Positions 31,601 to 42,889 of a DNA stretch of 64,000 bases are shown in pieces. The notes under the pieces were generated by a model. That model was not told the DNA's origin, did no database searches, and saw nothing but the letters and a program-made list of their open reading frames with translations. The stretch is from the NCBI RefSeq assembly GCF_008831285.2, contig NC_045141.1, positions 2,296,001-2,360,000 on the forward strand. Reading direction: 5' to 3'. This stretch comes from Nymphaea colorata. Lineage: Eukaryota; Streptophyta; Magnoliopsida; Nymphaeales; Nymphaeaceae. Positions within the stretch are counted from its first letter, which is position 1, and every line of letters starts with the position of its first letter. The translations under genes and the position numbers were made by a program.

Positions 31601-31880
31601 GTAATTGAGCCCCTAAAGTTTTTTTTTTTATTGATTTATTCATGATTATTAGACACATGTGGTTTTAGCGCTCCCACCGTTCAAAGTTCCGCTTATCCTC
31701 ATGAGAACTTTCATCTATTAACTCAAGTGGGGACGACTCCCTAAATGCAAGGTTTAAATCCATGCAACCCAGAAAAATCATAACAGTTTCTATTCGATCC
31801 TTAAAATTCTAACCATTTAACTTAGGAATAGTACTCAAATTTGCAGATATCATGTAAGCAAAACTCGCCGTACAAAGAAC
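28700..31880 (-). pseudogene. Decayed copia gag-pol remnants
   Basis: From 31880 downward: a gag start (FLGCMDLNLAFRE, WER), the UBN2-type gag at 31518-31270 (LKYKGKGNIQEHIMEMS), a zinc knuckle CSFCNGESHMKKDC at about 31135-31095, gag-pre-integrase at 30832-30536 (LWHRHLGHIFEKRIKRLM), RT at 29765-29283 (VSYVHDILLASND in place of YVDD, KFDMKDLGDASF, DTPVAKGDKF) and RNase H at 29019-28700 (LLCDNNSAVMHSNN, KSKYIDIKFLVVKERI). Stops and frame changes separate the blocks, and the RT YVDD motif has become YVHD. Not functional. Confidence 0.9.
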
Positions 31881-32539
31881 AGTACCAAACATGCTCACAA
31901 TCAATACATGTACATAGATGAAATAACAAATATAAATGAATTTAAATATAATGGCCTAAATCTCATCACAAAATACTGGTGCAACATTAATATCCAATCT
32001 TTGGATTGAAATATTAGCTGCAAGTGGTATCCTTGGTTGACAATAAATATAGATAATTAGCTTTGTCAAATAATGAGCTCATCTTTGAACTTACTCACTA
32101 TTCACATGGAAACCTAAAAATTATCACATATTCATTGCCTTGTAGGCTTAAACCTGACCAAGCAACAATCTTCTTTTGGGTTGATCATTACCCGCATGGA
32201 TTAAGTATACTATCATTTAATATTCGAAACAGGTAAATTCGTACAAGAGAGGTCACTTTGGCGACATAAAATATAAATCTACTCATTTTAAACATCAAAT
32301 TCATAGTCCAAATATTAATCTAATGCACACCCACAATTTTAATAACATGCAAAACATGATACATATACTAAAATTTACATATAAAATTGTCTTACATTTA
32401 ATCCAAAACCAAATGATTCATTGAAATAGGCCCAAAAAAATTTATAAACGAGTTCCATAATTGTGCTTAAGTGGGTCAAGAATCACTGAATCGACCTTAA
32501 AATGGTCAGTATCATTCTTAAACCACAATTAAAACACCC

Positions 32540-33470
32540 ACATGGCCCTAAATATGGCTGAAATGGTTTAAAAATTGGACGGACTGGTCAAAAATTGGAC
32601 TGAATCGGTTCTAAAACCCACTGAAACAGTTGAAAATGGCTAAAATCGGTTTTAGAACTGAATGAACCGGTCTGAAAAGCCCTGAATCGGATTGAAAATC
32701 AATTGAACCAGTCTGAAAAGGGTCTGAATCGGTAAGAACCGTTTTTAAATTTGAACTGAATCGGCTCAAAAAGGTACGAACTGGTTCTGAAACGAATTGA
32801 ATCGTTCTTAAACCGAATGAACCGGTTCGATTATCTTCAGAATCAGTTTTAAAAATGAACCGTATTTTAAAATTTTAAATCGTATGGATAGGGTCGAAAG
32901 TTCTTACTGCAATTTTTTTTTTGAATCGTATGGATCCGGGTCGGGACTGTCACGACCCGGGACCAACCGCCTACTTATGGATCCGGGTCGGGTCTGTCAT
33001 GAACCGACCCGGGTCAGACCCACCTACTTATGGATTCGGGTCGGGTCTGTCGTGACCCGACCGCCTACCGCGCCAGCCGTCTCCAACGTCCGTCGTTTTT
33101 TTTTTTTTTTAAGATTCTTATGGATATGGGTCGGGGCTGTCATGACCCGACGCGAGTCTGACCGCCAACCGTGTGAGCAGTTTCCAACAACAATTCGTGC
33201 CACCGTTCGCCTGCCAAACACCAAACGGCAGGCAAACGTCTTCCTACAATGGAAGCACGGAGACCCTGCCCCTCACCCCCAACCAACCAGGCAAGAGGGG
33301 GAGGAGAATGAGCAGCGGCAACGACGGCAGAAGAGAGGGAAGACGAACGAAATGGGGAAAGAAGACAAACATGGCGGTTATCAAAATGGGAAGATTCGAA
33401 AAGAGGAAGATCGTCCAAAATTCATCCAAAAATTTAATGATTCAACAATAAACAACTTGGCTCTGATACC
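32540..33470 (-). other. Repetitive leader of the old copia element
   Basis: Between gag and the primer site lie two families of short repeats: about a dozen degenerate phrases of the type TGAATCGGTTCTGAAA at 32560-32860, and four imperfect copies of a TATGGATCCGGGTCGGG...GACCCG unit at 32930-33160. The long frame at 32884-33522 (plus) runs through these and is not a gene. Confidence 0.6.
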
Positions 33471-33473
33471 AAT

Positions 33474-33948
33474 TGATGAGGAGATTTCCTCATGCGTATA
33501 CAAACAATTGAATATGCCTTAAAGCAGGATCTCGTTCATGCTAAATCACTGAATCAAAACTTTAACTATAGCGAAAGCATACCTGAATCCATCTGAATAA
33601 CCGAACGGTGAGATCGTAGTAGGATCTTCCAGGGTCTGTGCGAAGCACGTGCGGTTTCTCTCAGATGGGGAAGAGATAACCTTAGAAAACGATGTTTCAA
33701 CTCTTTTTTTCTCTCTGTGCATAACCCCATGAACCACTACCCTTTTATATTATGAGCAATTACGGATTCAACCCATCAAAGAATCCGTAATTGCGTACAG
33801 GTAGCTATACATTATAAAAATATTTCATACCATATTAAATGACGTGATATCCCTAAACGCAATCACTTAATCGGATATTTACATTAAGATAGTCATAATG
33901 TCTGAAATTCCTCATTGACATATGTCGGCTTACCAAATGATCCTTACA
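33474..33948 (-). repeat. 5' LTR of the old copia element
   Basis: Starts TGTAAGGATCATTTGG at 33948 and ends CTCATCA at 33474, two bases before the primer site. Confidence 0.85.
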
Positions 33949-34085
33949 AAACACACTTAAGTATGAAGAGACACATCGGAGTCGATCATGCTCCCCTTTG
34001 ATGTAAGGCCTGCTCTCATCACCGGGCAATAATGGCGGAGGAGAAATTTGAGTTGCGCACTATAGCAGGTCAAGCTCCAACAATG

Positions 34086-34596
34086 GTTCTGGGCTGCGTG
34101 TCCATTTTTTATGATGGATAGGCACGCTTAAGTATGAAGCACTATAGCAGGTGAAGCTCCAACAATGAGTTATGAGCTGAGTGTCCATTTTTTATGATGG
34201 ATAGACACGCTTAAGTATGAAGCGACACATTGCTTTAGGCAGAGAAAGAGATTATGGAGGGAGTCGGTCCTGCTCCCCTTTGCCGTAAGGCTTGTGCTCA
34301 TCACGGCATTGTTGGAGCTTCACCTGCTACAGTGTGTAAGTCGATTTCTCTTCCGCCATTGCCGCCCAGTGATGACGGCAAGCCTTACGGCAAGGGAATC
34401 AGGACCGACTCCCTCCATAATATCTTTTTCTCTGAAGCGATGTGTTGCTTCATACTTAAGCGTGTTCATCACTAATAAAAAATGCTCACGCATGTATGTG
34501 ACCCATCGTTGGAACTTCACCTGCTACAGTGTGCATTGTGCAAGTTTATTTCTCCTCCACCATTGCTGCCCGGTGATGAGCACAGCCCTTAACTCA
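34086..34596. repeat. Cluster of partial F-family units in both orientations, with a hairpin
   Basis: Plus-strand pieces at 34086-34166 and 34167-34320 are followed by minus-strand pieces at 34310-34486 and 34510-34590. As a result 34205-34300 can pair with 34361-34465 (CGCTTAAGTATGAAGC, GGAGGGAGTCGGTCCTG and GCCGTAAGGCTTG blocks in both arms). Confidence 0.7.
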
Positions 34597-34914
34597 TTGT
34601 TGGAACTTCACGCTGCAATGCGCAAGTTGATTTTTCCTATGCCATTACCGCCGGTGATGAGCACAGGCCTTATGACAAAGGGAGCAGGACTGACTCTCCA
34701 TAATATCGCTCTTTTTCTGAAGGGATGTGTCGCTTCATACTGAAGCGTGCCCATCCCCCTTCAAAAATAGACCATCAAAAATGGACACGCATGTACGTGA
34801 GAAAAAATAACCATTACGGGCTTGAATACAAACATCACAATTATAAAAGATAAAGAACCAACTCTTTTATCATATCATTAAAGGCCACTAAGGTTGGATT
34901 AAACCAATAATTCC
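34597..34914 (-). repeat. LTR-like unit F4 (minus, complete)
   Basis: Starts TTGGAATTATTGGTTTAA at the 34914 end and finishes GTGAAGTTCCAACA at 34597, about 318 bp. It is the best full-length example of the family. Confidence 0.7.
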
Positions 34915-35096
34915 AAGACAAATAAGTTGAGCCTTCCCACCTCGAACTTGACTCGTTTCCTTAATGTTAGTCGTTTACTTAATGTGAGTAAAGTACTGGG
35001 CATGCACGTTGTGGAAATCTACGAGCTTCCAATAAAGTGGTAGTGCAAATGACGAGCGAGTAGCCGATTCTTTAACTTTGATTGCTCTATCCAGAA

Positions 35097-35370
35097 CTAC
35101 TGTCTCTTGACCGGTGACAGCGTATTCTTATTTTGTTCGGTCGACGGGGAACTGGAGATGGCGGATTCTCTCACTGACCGGCGCCGATAAGGAACCACTA
35201 ACACTTTCTCTCTCGGGTTCTTTTTTTTTTGCTCCATCTCTCCCAGAATCAATATTTTTTCGTGATCGCCACTCCTCTCATAATTTTTCTCTCTCTGTCC
35301 TCTTGTATCTCCCAATTTCTGATCTCTCAGCTTCCATTGTTCTCTCTCTCTCTCTCTCTCTCTCTCGTTC
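35097..35370 (+). other. Pyrimidine-rich tract with (TC)n, resembling a 5' UTR
   Basis: A CT-rich stretch with TTTTTTTTTT and a clean (TC)n at 35341-35368, unlike the AT-rich flanks. No coding exon follows that I can recognise. It may be a relic promoter/leader. Confidence 0.3.
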
Positions 35371-35399
35371 AAAATTCATTAATTTTCTGCTAAAACCAG

Positions 35400-36250
35400 A
35401 AAATTAAGTCTTGTCAGCGAACATGATTTTGGCAAGCAAAATGAATGAATTTTAAGCTAAAATTTTATTGTATAGTTTGATCCTTGTGTTGAGTGGTTGT
35501 CGACCAACCTTCATAAATATTTGACCTCATTTGGAATAGCATTTTAGAAACATTTTGTCTTGTGGTTTCTGAAAATTACAGAAGTGGAGTTTAACTGTTG
35601 TCTGCACTAAAATGACTATATTTTTCAAAGTGTAAATAATTTTTTAGTTAAATAAAATGGGATATTTTCTCTTTCATGTTGGCTTTCCAAAGAGCCTAAT
35701 TTTGCAAAATTTATATATGATTTGGCTTCTCAGAGAAACAAATTACAGCAAACTATCCAAAAAAGGTAGAAAATATAGTGCAGGAGAAATTTGGTCATTT
35801 TCTTAGTTTTCATTTATTTGAATAATCTAAATCAATAAATCATTTCTATCTTCTAGCATTTTTTCGAGGATATTGAACAAGACACATAATTTCATCTGCA
35901 AGGCCTTCACAGTCACCCTTGTTGCACAATTGATGAATCAAAATCAAGCATATGAGCAGTGAATACGAGATGAGTATGTATGTATGTGAGTTTAATATAT
36001 AAGAAAAACAAATAAGGTATATACATGATCATGAAACCAATTATAAAACGTGGCCGTCAATCTGCTCAATTTCGCAAGCCGTTTTACAGCTGTCTTTTTA
36101 TGATGTTCAGATGATTCTTGCTTGTCCAGTACAAATAGAATAATAGAGTTAATCGTTTTCCACTGCATTGCATTGCTCGTAATCTGTAGAAAGTCAAAAT
36201 TTGGAGCAAAGAAATTATTGCGGTCACGTTAGTTGGACAGTAATATACAA
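35400..36250. other. AT-rich stretch, nothing recognised
   Basis: Only short chance frames. Confidence 0.45.
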
Positions 36251-36254
36251 GAGA

Positions 36255-36850
36255 CCATATTTAAAAACTGGCAGAGTCAATGACTCGGCGCTTCGTCGGT
36301 CCAAACCAGCAGGAGCACTCGTTTTTTGTTGAAACTTGGCATGACTCGGCTACGACTCGGTTTGACGCGGCTTCACTCCACCACAGTTGTTCATGACTCG
36401 GCTTATCTTGGGTGAAACTCAGTTTGACTCGACCAAATCTCATTTGACTTGGTGTAGTCCATGATAAATTTTGTGTTTTTTAGTTTTACATACTATTAAC
36501 GTACATGCCGTTGTTAACCATTAAATAATTCTACATGTTGAATATATTAATCTTAGTGTTTATTTTTATTGACTTGTTTTTCATTGATATATTTATTCTT
36601 GCCACACGGTTTCTTTTTTTTTTCTTAACTATGCAATTATAAAATATAACTGAGTTATTACTTGATGGTAGGACTTGTACATGTATTCAAGTCATTTTAC
36701 AACTTTTGTATGTTTAAATGACAAACTAGATATTTTATAAAAAAAAACAATAATTAACAAAACCCAGCCAAAGTCACTGAGTTTACCAGCCGAGTCATGA
36801 GTCAAGAATGCACAAGTCATGTCCCAAATCACGGGGTTTTAAAACTTTGG
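36255..36850. mobile_element. MITE-like unit with GACTCGGC motifs at both ends
   Basis: The left end reads ATTTAAAAACTGGCAGAGTC and then many GACTCGGC phrases. The right end, reversed, reads TTTTAAAACCCCGTGATTTG and then ATGACTCGGC. The core is AT-rich and non-coding. About 600 bp, diverged inverted ends, no clear target duplication. Confidence 0.4.
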
Positions 36851-37770
36851 TTTGATCTATTATTGGGCTTCATGAACTTGGACACAACAGTTTAATCCCT
36901 ATTAGACATTCATTTGATGTGAAAGAAGACCATTTATGGGTTCTTTTAAGGGTCAAATGCTCCTCAAGTATTATCAGTAAAACATGTAGTGTTTATTATA
37001 TATATATGGATGATAAATAACAATGTATATCTTGTCCATGTATGGTTGATAGATAAACACCAAGATGTACTTTGAAGTGGCTGCATCTAGCACATTTATA
37101 TAGTAGTAGGTACGAGATGATATGAGGCCTTAACAGTTTAAGGCAAGGATTACCACTATGCCAGGGCTCTTCATGGAGAAGCCATTAAGGGTGGTTAACA
37201 TCCATGCTATATGATAACTCACATTGAAGACAAGAAACTGAACGACGAAACGAAATCTAACCCAAGGTTTGAACTGCTAACTTAAACTTCCTTCTCACAG
37301 CTAACAGGACCAAGAAGCTCAGGCTCAATTGTCTACTAGTCTACTATATATCCAATAATAGACTCATCCTTAACAAGTGCGGCTCACATACAATAGACAC
37401 ATTGGCATCTGGCGAAGAATAGGCCATAATATGGATAATTATGAAGGACTGAAAAGAAAAATAATTAAAATGAAAAAGAAAAAAAAATGGAATATCTCAA
37501 AAAGGATAAGATTGGTTTCAAAGTGTATATATATATATATATAATGAATGAATGATGACTCTGTCTGTCTAGAATCTCTCACCCTCACCAGAGCCTTCAT
37601 ATGAAGAAGATGGATGGTCAAAAGAAAAACAAGGAGAAAAAAATGGAGTAATAATACATGAGGAAAATATTCGTCACTTTTTTCTCATTATTTATCTCTT
37701 AACCTACCACCATCATGTTAGACCAAATGGCTCTGGGTAGATAGCTAAGTAACACTGAAAAGTTATAGTC
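36850..37770. other. AT-rich stretch, nothing recognised
   Basis: Contains a short (TA)n at about 37524-37543; no gene. Confidence 0.45.
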
Positions 37771-37773
37771 ACC

Positions 37774-37776
<3 letters not shown>

Positions 37777-37859
<83 letters not shown>
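37777..37859 (+). repeat. (TA)n microsatellite
   Basis: About 83 bases of uninterrupted TA. Confidence 0.95.
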
Positions 37860-37864
<5 letters not shown>

Positions 37865-38120
37865 TAAGCTGGTTAACGCCTATAGGCACATGAGTCTTTC
37901 TATATTTTGCGATGCTAGTTGTAAATTGTAGTGGCTAAAAACATTGAAGAATAAATTACTGGATGAGTTTTTTTTATATTTTTTAATGCTAAAAATTGTT
38001 CAAATGGTGCACTATGTGATGGCAGTTGATCAACCACAGTTTTTAGCCTTAAAATGTACAATTTGTGATTATTTTTAGCGTCACAAAATATGAACGAAAA
38101 AACCCTCTAGCAATGGTTGT

Positions 38121-38121
<1 letters not shown>

Positions 38122-38196
<75 letters not shown>
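38122..38196 (+). repeat. (AT)n microsatellite
   Basis: About 75 bases of uninterrupted AT. Confidence 0.95.
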
Positions 38197-38198
<2 letters not shown>

Positions 38199-38715
38199 AA
38201 ATTAAAATCAGCCAGACAACAAGCATTGCTTCCCACAAGTGCAAATAGCGGCCAGGGTAAGATTAAGCGCATGTTTGAGAAAACACACATTTACACACAC
38301 AAACATTGTCCATCAATTACCTAAGAATATCCACTGTTATATCAATTTTCTAAATCTGAAGATTAGGATCTTACAAGACATAAAAATCAGTACAAGAATG
38401 AGCAGCTTTCATTCGTGTGCATGTGCTAATTAGTGAATTGCTTCAAAAGCTGGTACTAGATCAACCAATCGTGTAGACGTGATGGGGGCTTCTTTTATGA
38501 AAAATGCTCCAACAAATTAAGCATTTTTCATTGGCAACATAGGGTTAACAAGCTTCATCTAAATCATGCAAAGAGACGTATCTTGAGGAGAAAATTGTGA
38601 AGCTCGTTCAACTTATGCCCATGCATCTATACGCCAACTGGCCTAGCCAAGTGTATGGAACCAGCCCTCACTTGGCAGCAGGATTGTAATAACATTCCTT
38701 TACTCAAGTTCTGCG

Positions 38716-38718
<3 letters not shown>

Positions 38719-38761
<43 letters not shown>

Positions 38762-38773
38762 TGTGTGTCTCTC

Positions 38774-38837
<64 letters not shown>
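38719..38837 (+). repeat. Compound (AT)n-(GT/CT)-(AT)n microsatellite
   Basis: Two AT tracts (38719-38758 and 38781-38837) around GTTTGTGTGTCTCTCTGTGT. All open frames here are repeat artefacts. Confidence 0.95.
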
Positions 38838-38839
<2 letters not shown>

Positions 38840-39309
38840 GCAAAATAACATATAATGCAAAAATAATATATTATGTGGCAAAAATGGGAGGGGAAACTGG
38901 GATAATTTAACATATAATGCAAAATAACAAGTTGAAAAATCCGACAAAAAAATAGCCATACGATCTTTTGTTAGTGTGAAACATGTCACTTGTGACACTA
39001 GAAGTCACATCTTCATTCCCCTTTTCTATAGCCGGTTAGCCGGTTAGGTGCTTGATCTCACGTAACGTTGCGTATAATGTTTAATATATAGGAGGTTGGT
39101 TGGCACACATTGTGGAGATAAATAAGGGAAATATCAAAAGAGAAGAATAAACAAAATAACAAAAGAGAAAGGAAACAGCAGAAAAGAAATGCACATATTG
39201 ATTGGACAAGGAATCAATCAAGCTCATGAAAACCTTATGAATACCGGACTGAAGTAATCTGTGTATAGACACCGCCTTTGAGTTTGCCAGATCCACACCC
39301 AGTAGCCAA

Positions 39310-39602
39310 TGAAAAATATCTCAGATTACTCACAGAAAGAATATACAAAGGCTTACAAAAAGCCTTAAATTACAATGGACAGTTTTTTCAAATAAATAAG
39401 AGCAACAAAGCCGTTGGGTCTCCAAAGGCTAGATACTGCTATAAGCAGCAAACAATATACAAAAAATAAAAAAAAGTGAGTATACAAAAAGAGCTTTAAA
39501 AATGGGTAAAGTGAAAGTCTAAAAATATACAATAGAAGAACTTAAATAAACATAATTAAAACTTTTATAACAAACTACTATCCTAATACATATTTCCAAA
39601 CA
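39310..39602 (-). repeat. 3' LTR of the copia remnant
   Basis: 293 bp from TGTTTGGAAATATGTATTAG down to ATATTTTTCA, with the typical late LTR phrase GGCTTTTTGTAAGCCTTTGT. Confidence 0.75.
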
Positions 39603-39609
39603 CCCCCAT

Positions 39610-41850
39610 CAAACTTACAGTAATTCATTGAAACTTTGCTAAGAAGTTATATGGATTGTGGCGAGGCAAATCCTTTGGTTAAGAAGTCTACTAATTGAAA
39701 TTTTGATATAACAAAGGGCAGGTCAGTAGATTTTGACAAAAAATCTTCTTACAAAATGACAATCTATCTCGATATACTTAGTCCTTGCATGAACTGTGTT
39801 GTTGTTGGAAATATATATGACATTTTTATTGTCACAACGTAATTTAGCTGATCCATCAATATTGATTCCTATATCCTTAAGTAAACTTCTTAACCAAATA
39901 ATCTCTATAGTTGTTGACACCATTTCCCTATACTTCGCTTCTGTGGAGGACAATGAGATCTTCTGGTGCTTCTTGCATCTCCAAGAAATTAGAGATGTAT
40001 CTAAAAAGCACACAAAATCCAGTAGTATAATGCTGATTAGTATAAGCAATCGACTCTAAAGAAGTAGAAAATAAAACTACTCCCTTATTGATGGTGTTCT
40101 CAACGTATCTAGTTATTCTCATTATTGCCCCCATGTGGCCAGAAGTAGGACCATGCAAATTTGACTTGTAACATGTATAATGTGTGCAATATCAGGTCTT
40201 GTAATAGACAAATAAGAAAGAGCTCCAACCATCTGTTGATAAAAAGTGAGATTCAAGATGTTCACAATCACTTAGTCTCATCTTCACTATAAGTCCTTCT
40301 AAGGTTGCAACAACCTTGTCCTCTGAAATCTCTAGTCAGCTAACTATATCTGCAGCGAATTTTGTCTGAGACTACAAGTAACCTCATTGAAAATAAGTAA
40401 CTTATACACCAAGAAAATATGTGAAAATATGAAAGGAATCTCAAATCTGGAATTTCAAATTCTTCTTTTAAAAATTTCTTGATTTCTCTTACTCCACCAT
40501 CATCATCACATGTAATAATACATATCATCTGCATAGAAAAGTACAATAACTATGCTATCACTTGAGAATTTAACAAAGAGAGCAGTGTCAAAATAATGTG
40601 ACTTGATCCATGTTCAGTCATGACCTTACAAAAACCTGTCATTCCAGGCCTTTGGAGCTTGTTGATGCCCATAAAAAGTCACTTTCAAGTGCAATAGACG
40701 CTCTTCAATTATCTCGTAACCTATAGGTGAAGACATACAAATATCCTCATACAAGTTACCATTCAAAAAGTCATTTTTCACATCTATTTAATGAATAAGC
40801 CTTTCTTTAATAGAAGCTATTGCTACAAGAATTCTTACTAATGTCAATCTTACTACGGGTGCAAAGGTTTTTTTATGGTCTATCACATATTTTTGAGAGA
40901 AACATTTGGTAGCAAGTCTAGCTTTGTACCTTTCTAATGTTCTATCACCTATTTCTTTGCCTTAAGTTAAAGCATGACTTCCCAAGTTCTACATTTTTCT
41001 AAGGCTTTTAATTATACGTTAATAGCTTCACTTCATTGATAGCTTTGGATAGCTTCATCATAAGATGCTGGCTCATCAAAATAATGAATAACAACTATAA
41101 CATGCTTTTACATTTGGGTGAAAATATTCATATGAGACCCATTTTTCTAGGGTTCTAACATTTCTACTAGGTCTTTTTATTCATGACTTAATATTAGGAT
41201 TATTCTTAGATATGTTTTTAGATGTTCTTTTCCAATAATAGGAAACAATTTCCTTAGCTTATTGATTATCAGATCTTTGTTGTTCATTTAAAGAATCATC
41301 TTCAGCTTCTTCATTTGTAATATCATCTTCCTCATCAGTCCAAGGTAAGATGTCGTATATAAAAGAATAACCACAATTATGTTTGGTTTCCTATTTTTTA
41401 TTTCAAATCCTATTTCATTATCTATAAATACAATATTTCGTGATACATACAACTTATCATTGCTAATATCATAACATCTATATCCTTTTTTGTGTCTCAT
41501 AACATCCAAGGAAAATATATTTTGTGGCTTTTGAAGATAGTTTGTTATTCTTGTCATTCAAAATGTAACACGTACCCGAAAAAAAAATCTCATCATGTTG
41601 CAATTGGGTTCTATGTCGAAGAGTTTTTGGAAAGGTGTCCTGTTATATAGAACTTTTAAGGGCATTTTATTGATCAAATAAACATATATCAAACTGGTTG
41701 AACCCAAAACTTTTATGGTACATCTTTAGCAAACAATAGTTTTTGTTGTTTCTATAAAGTAACATTATTTCTTTCAAAAATACCATTTTGTTGAGGAGCC
41801 CTTGGTAGGGCTTATACCTTGTCTAATGCTTAGGGAGGAATTTTTCGAAA
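39610..41850 (-). pseudogene. Decayed copia pol (integrase to RNase H)
   Basis: Read downward on the minus strand: integrase end APQQNG...ER near 41800, KGYRCYDISNDKLYVSRNIVF at 41490-41420, RT scraps NLYEDICMSSPIGYEIIEER near 40740 and YADDM near 40520, REIKKFLKEEFEIPDL, and RNase H ISLSSTEAKYREM, LRCDNKNVIYISNN and ARTKYIEIDCHFVRRFF. Stops and frameshifts are frequent. Gag was not identified with confidence. Confidence 0.85.
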
Positions 41851-42623
41851 TCTTTATAGGTCTTGTTTTTGCTCATAAGCCTAACCGTCAGCTGGTAAAA
41901 AGACTTTGTAGTTAACCAGATCTTCCTTGTTGAGACAGTTTTACCAAATACATTAGTAACATCTTCTCCTAACGTCTTTTTTTTAGGAGAAGCTATATTG
42001 ATGTGCCCTGACTTTTTTCATTATCAAACACTTTTTGAATGACCAATTAAAGTTGGAACTTTGACAATATTTGAAAGACAAGGAAATAGATTAGAAAGTT
42101 GTAAAACATTGAAAAAAACTTGGTTTTTCAGAATTTTAAAGAAAAATTCAGGAGTTAGGGCATGCGCCCAACCAGTTTTGATGTATTGGTCTGCTCTGCA
42201 CATAGAGCAAAGGTAAAAAAACCCAAGAGTAATGTCACGTTGAATGCCCACAAACAACTGTCATGATAAATTGGACTAAAGGAAGTTTTCTTAAAGTGGA
42301 AATTTAAAATCCAGCTTTATATAGAAAACAATTTGAATTTTGGGTCACAATGACCTTGGATTTTCTTGGACCCGCTACGTCCCAAATCCTCCCATGGTTA
42401 GCGCCCTTTCTTTAATTTTCAAATAAATTCTTAAAAGAAAAAGAAAACAAAAAAAGACAATAATGACACATAGTTTTCTAAAACACAATCATCAAAGAAG
42501 CACACATATTTTAAAATGAAAACATAATCGTCTAAATGTTTTCCAAAAGAAAACCACCAAAGCCTACTAGTTTTTAGATAAAATGATTGCAAAGGCCCTA
42601 TCTTAAAAAATTTAATCTTTTAA

Positions 42624-42813
42624 TATAACAACCCGACCCACTCCCGGGCTCGGGCCCCTGGTTCGACGGATCCCAACCCGCCCCCTAGCAATTTCGGTTC
42701 CAATCCTAAAAAGGCTAGGAACCAGGACAATCATCTCATTAAAGCCTCCCTTTATAAGCCCTTGAAGATCCCTCACAATCTTCGATACGAGACTAAACAT
42801 CTGAGGTGTTACA
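42624..42813 (-). repeat. 3' LTR of the TRIM
   Basis: 190 bp, starting TGTAACACCTCAGATG, about 98% the same as the 5' LTR. Confidence 0.92.
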
Positions 42814-42870
42814 ATCCACCCCCGTTAAGGCACACGCGTCCGCGCGTGTGGGACCCTAGGTCCGAGTGTT

Positions 42871-42888
42871 GAAACTGCTCTGATACCA
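42871..42888 (-). other. Primer-binding site of the TRIM
   Basis: TGGTATCAGAGCAGTTTC one base from the 5' LTR; matches the initiator-Met tRNA type. Confidence 0.88.
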
Positions 42889-42889
42889 T

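Larger units (their letters stand above)
27846..33948 (-). mobile_element. Old, complete Ty1/copia element (minus), nested in unit F3
   Basis: LTRs at 27846-28321 and 33474-33948 (476 and 475 bp) are bounded by TGTAAG... and ...TCA and differ at roughly 10% of sites by eye. The 5' LTR on the minus strand is the right-hand one. The primer site TGGTATCAGAGCCA is at 33458-33471. A purine-rich AAGTGAAAGAT precedes the 3' LTR at about 28322-28332. Flanks are gaaca and aaaca, a decayed duplication. Coding remnants of gag, integrase, RT and RNase H occur in the right order but with many stops and frameshifts. Confidence 0.9.
27702..34085 (+). repeat. LTR-like unit F3 (plus), split by a copia element
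   Basis: The left part (27702-27845) starts about TGTTGGATTTATCCGTTTGA. The right part (33949-34085) resumes at ACACTTAAGTATGAAG and ends CAAGCTCCAACA. Joined, these follow the order of blocks in F2 and F4. The break is exactly the copia insertion at 27846-33948. Confidence 0.65.
39310..42000 (-). mobile_element. Ty1/copia remnant with 3' LTR (5' end not found)
   Basis: The 3' LTR at 39310-39602 starts TGTTTGGAAATATG after the purine tract GATGGGGG. Decayed pol lies above it. I found no 5' LTR; the palindrome begins near 42508, so the element is truncated on that side. Confidence 0.75.

Noticed and set aside
32884-33522. 212-residue frame on the plus strand
   Set aside because: It runs antisense through the repetitive leader, primer site and LTR of the old copia element.
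38655-38998. Frames rich in Tyr-Ile repeats on both strands
   Set aside because: Translated (AT)n tracts.
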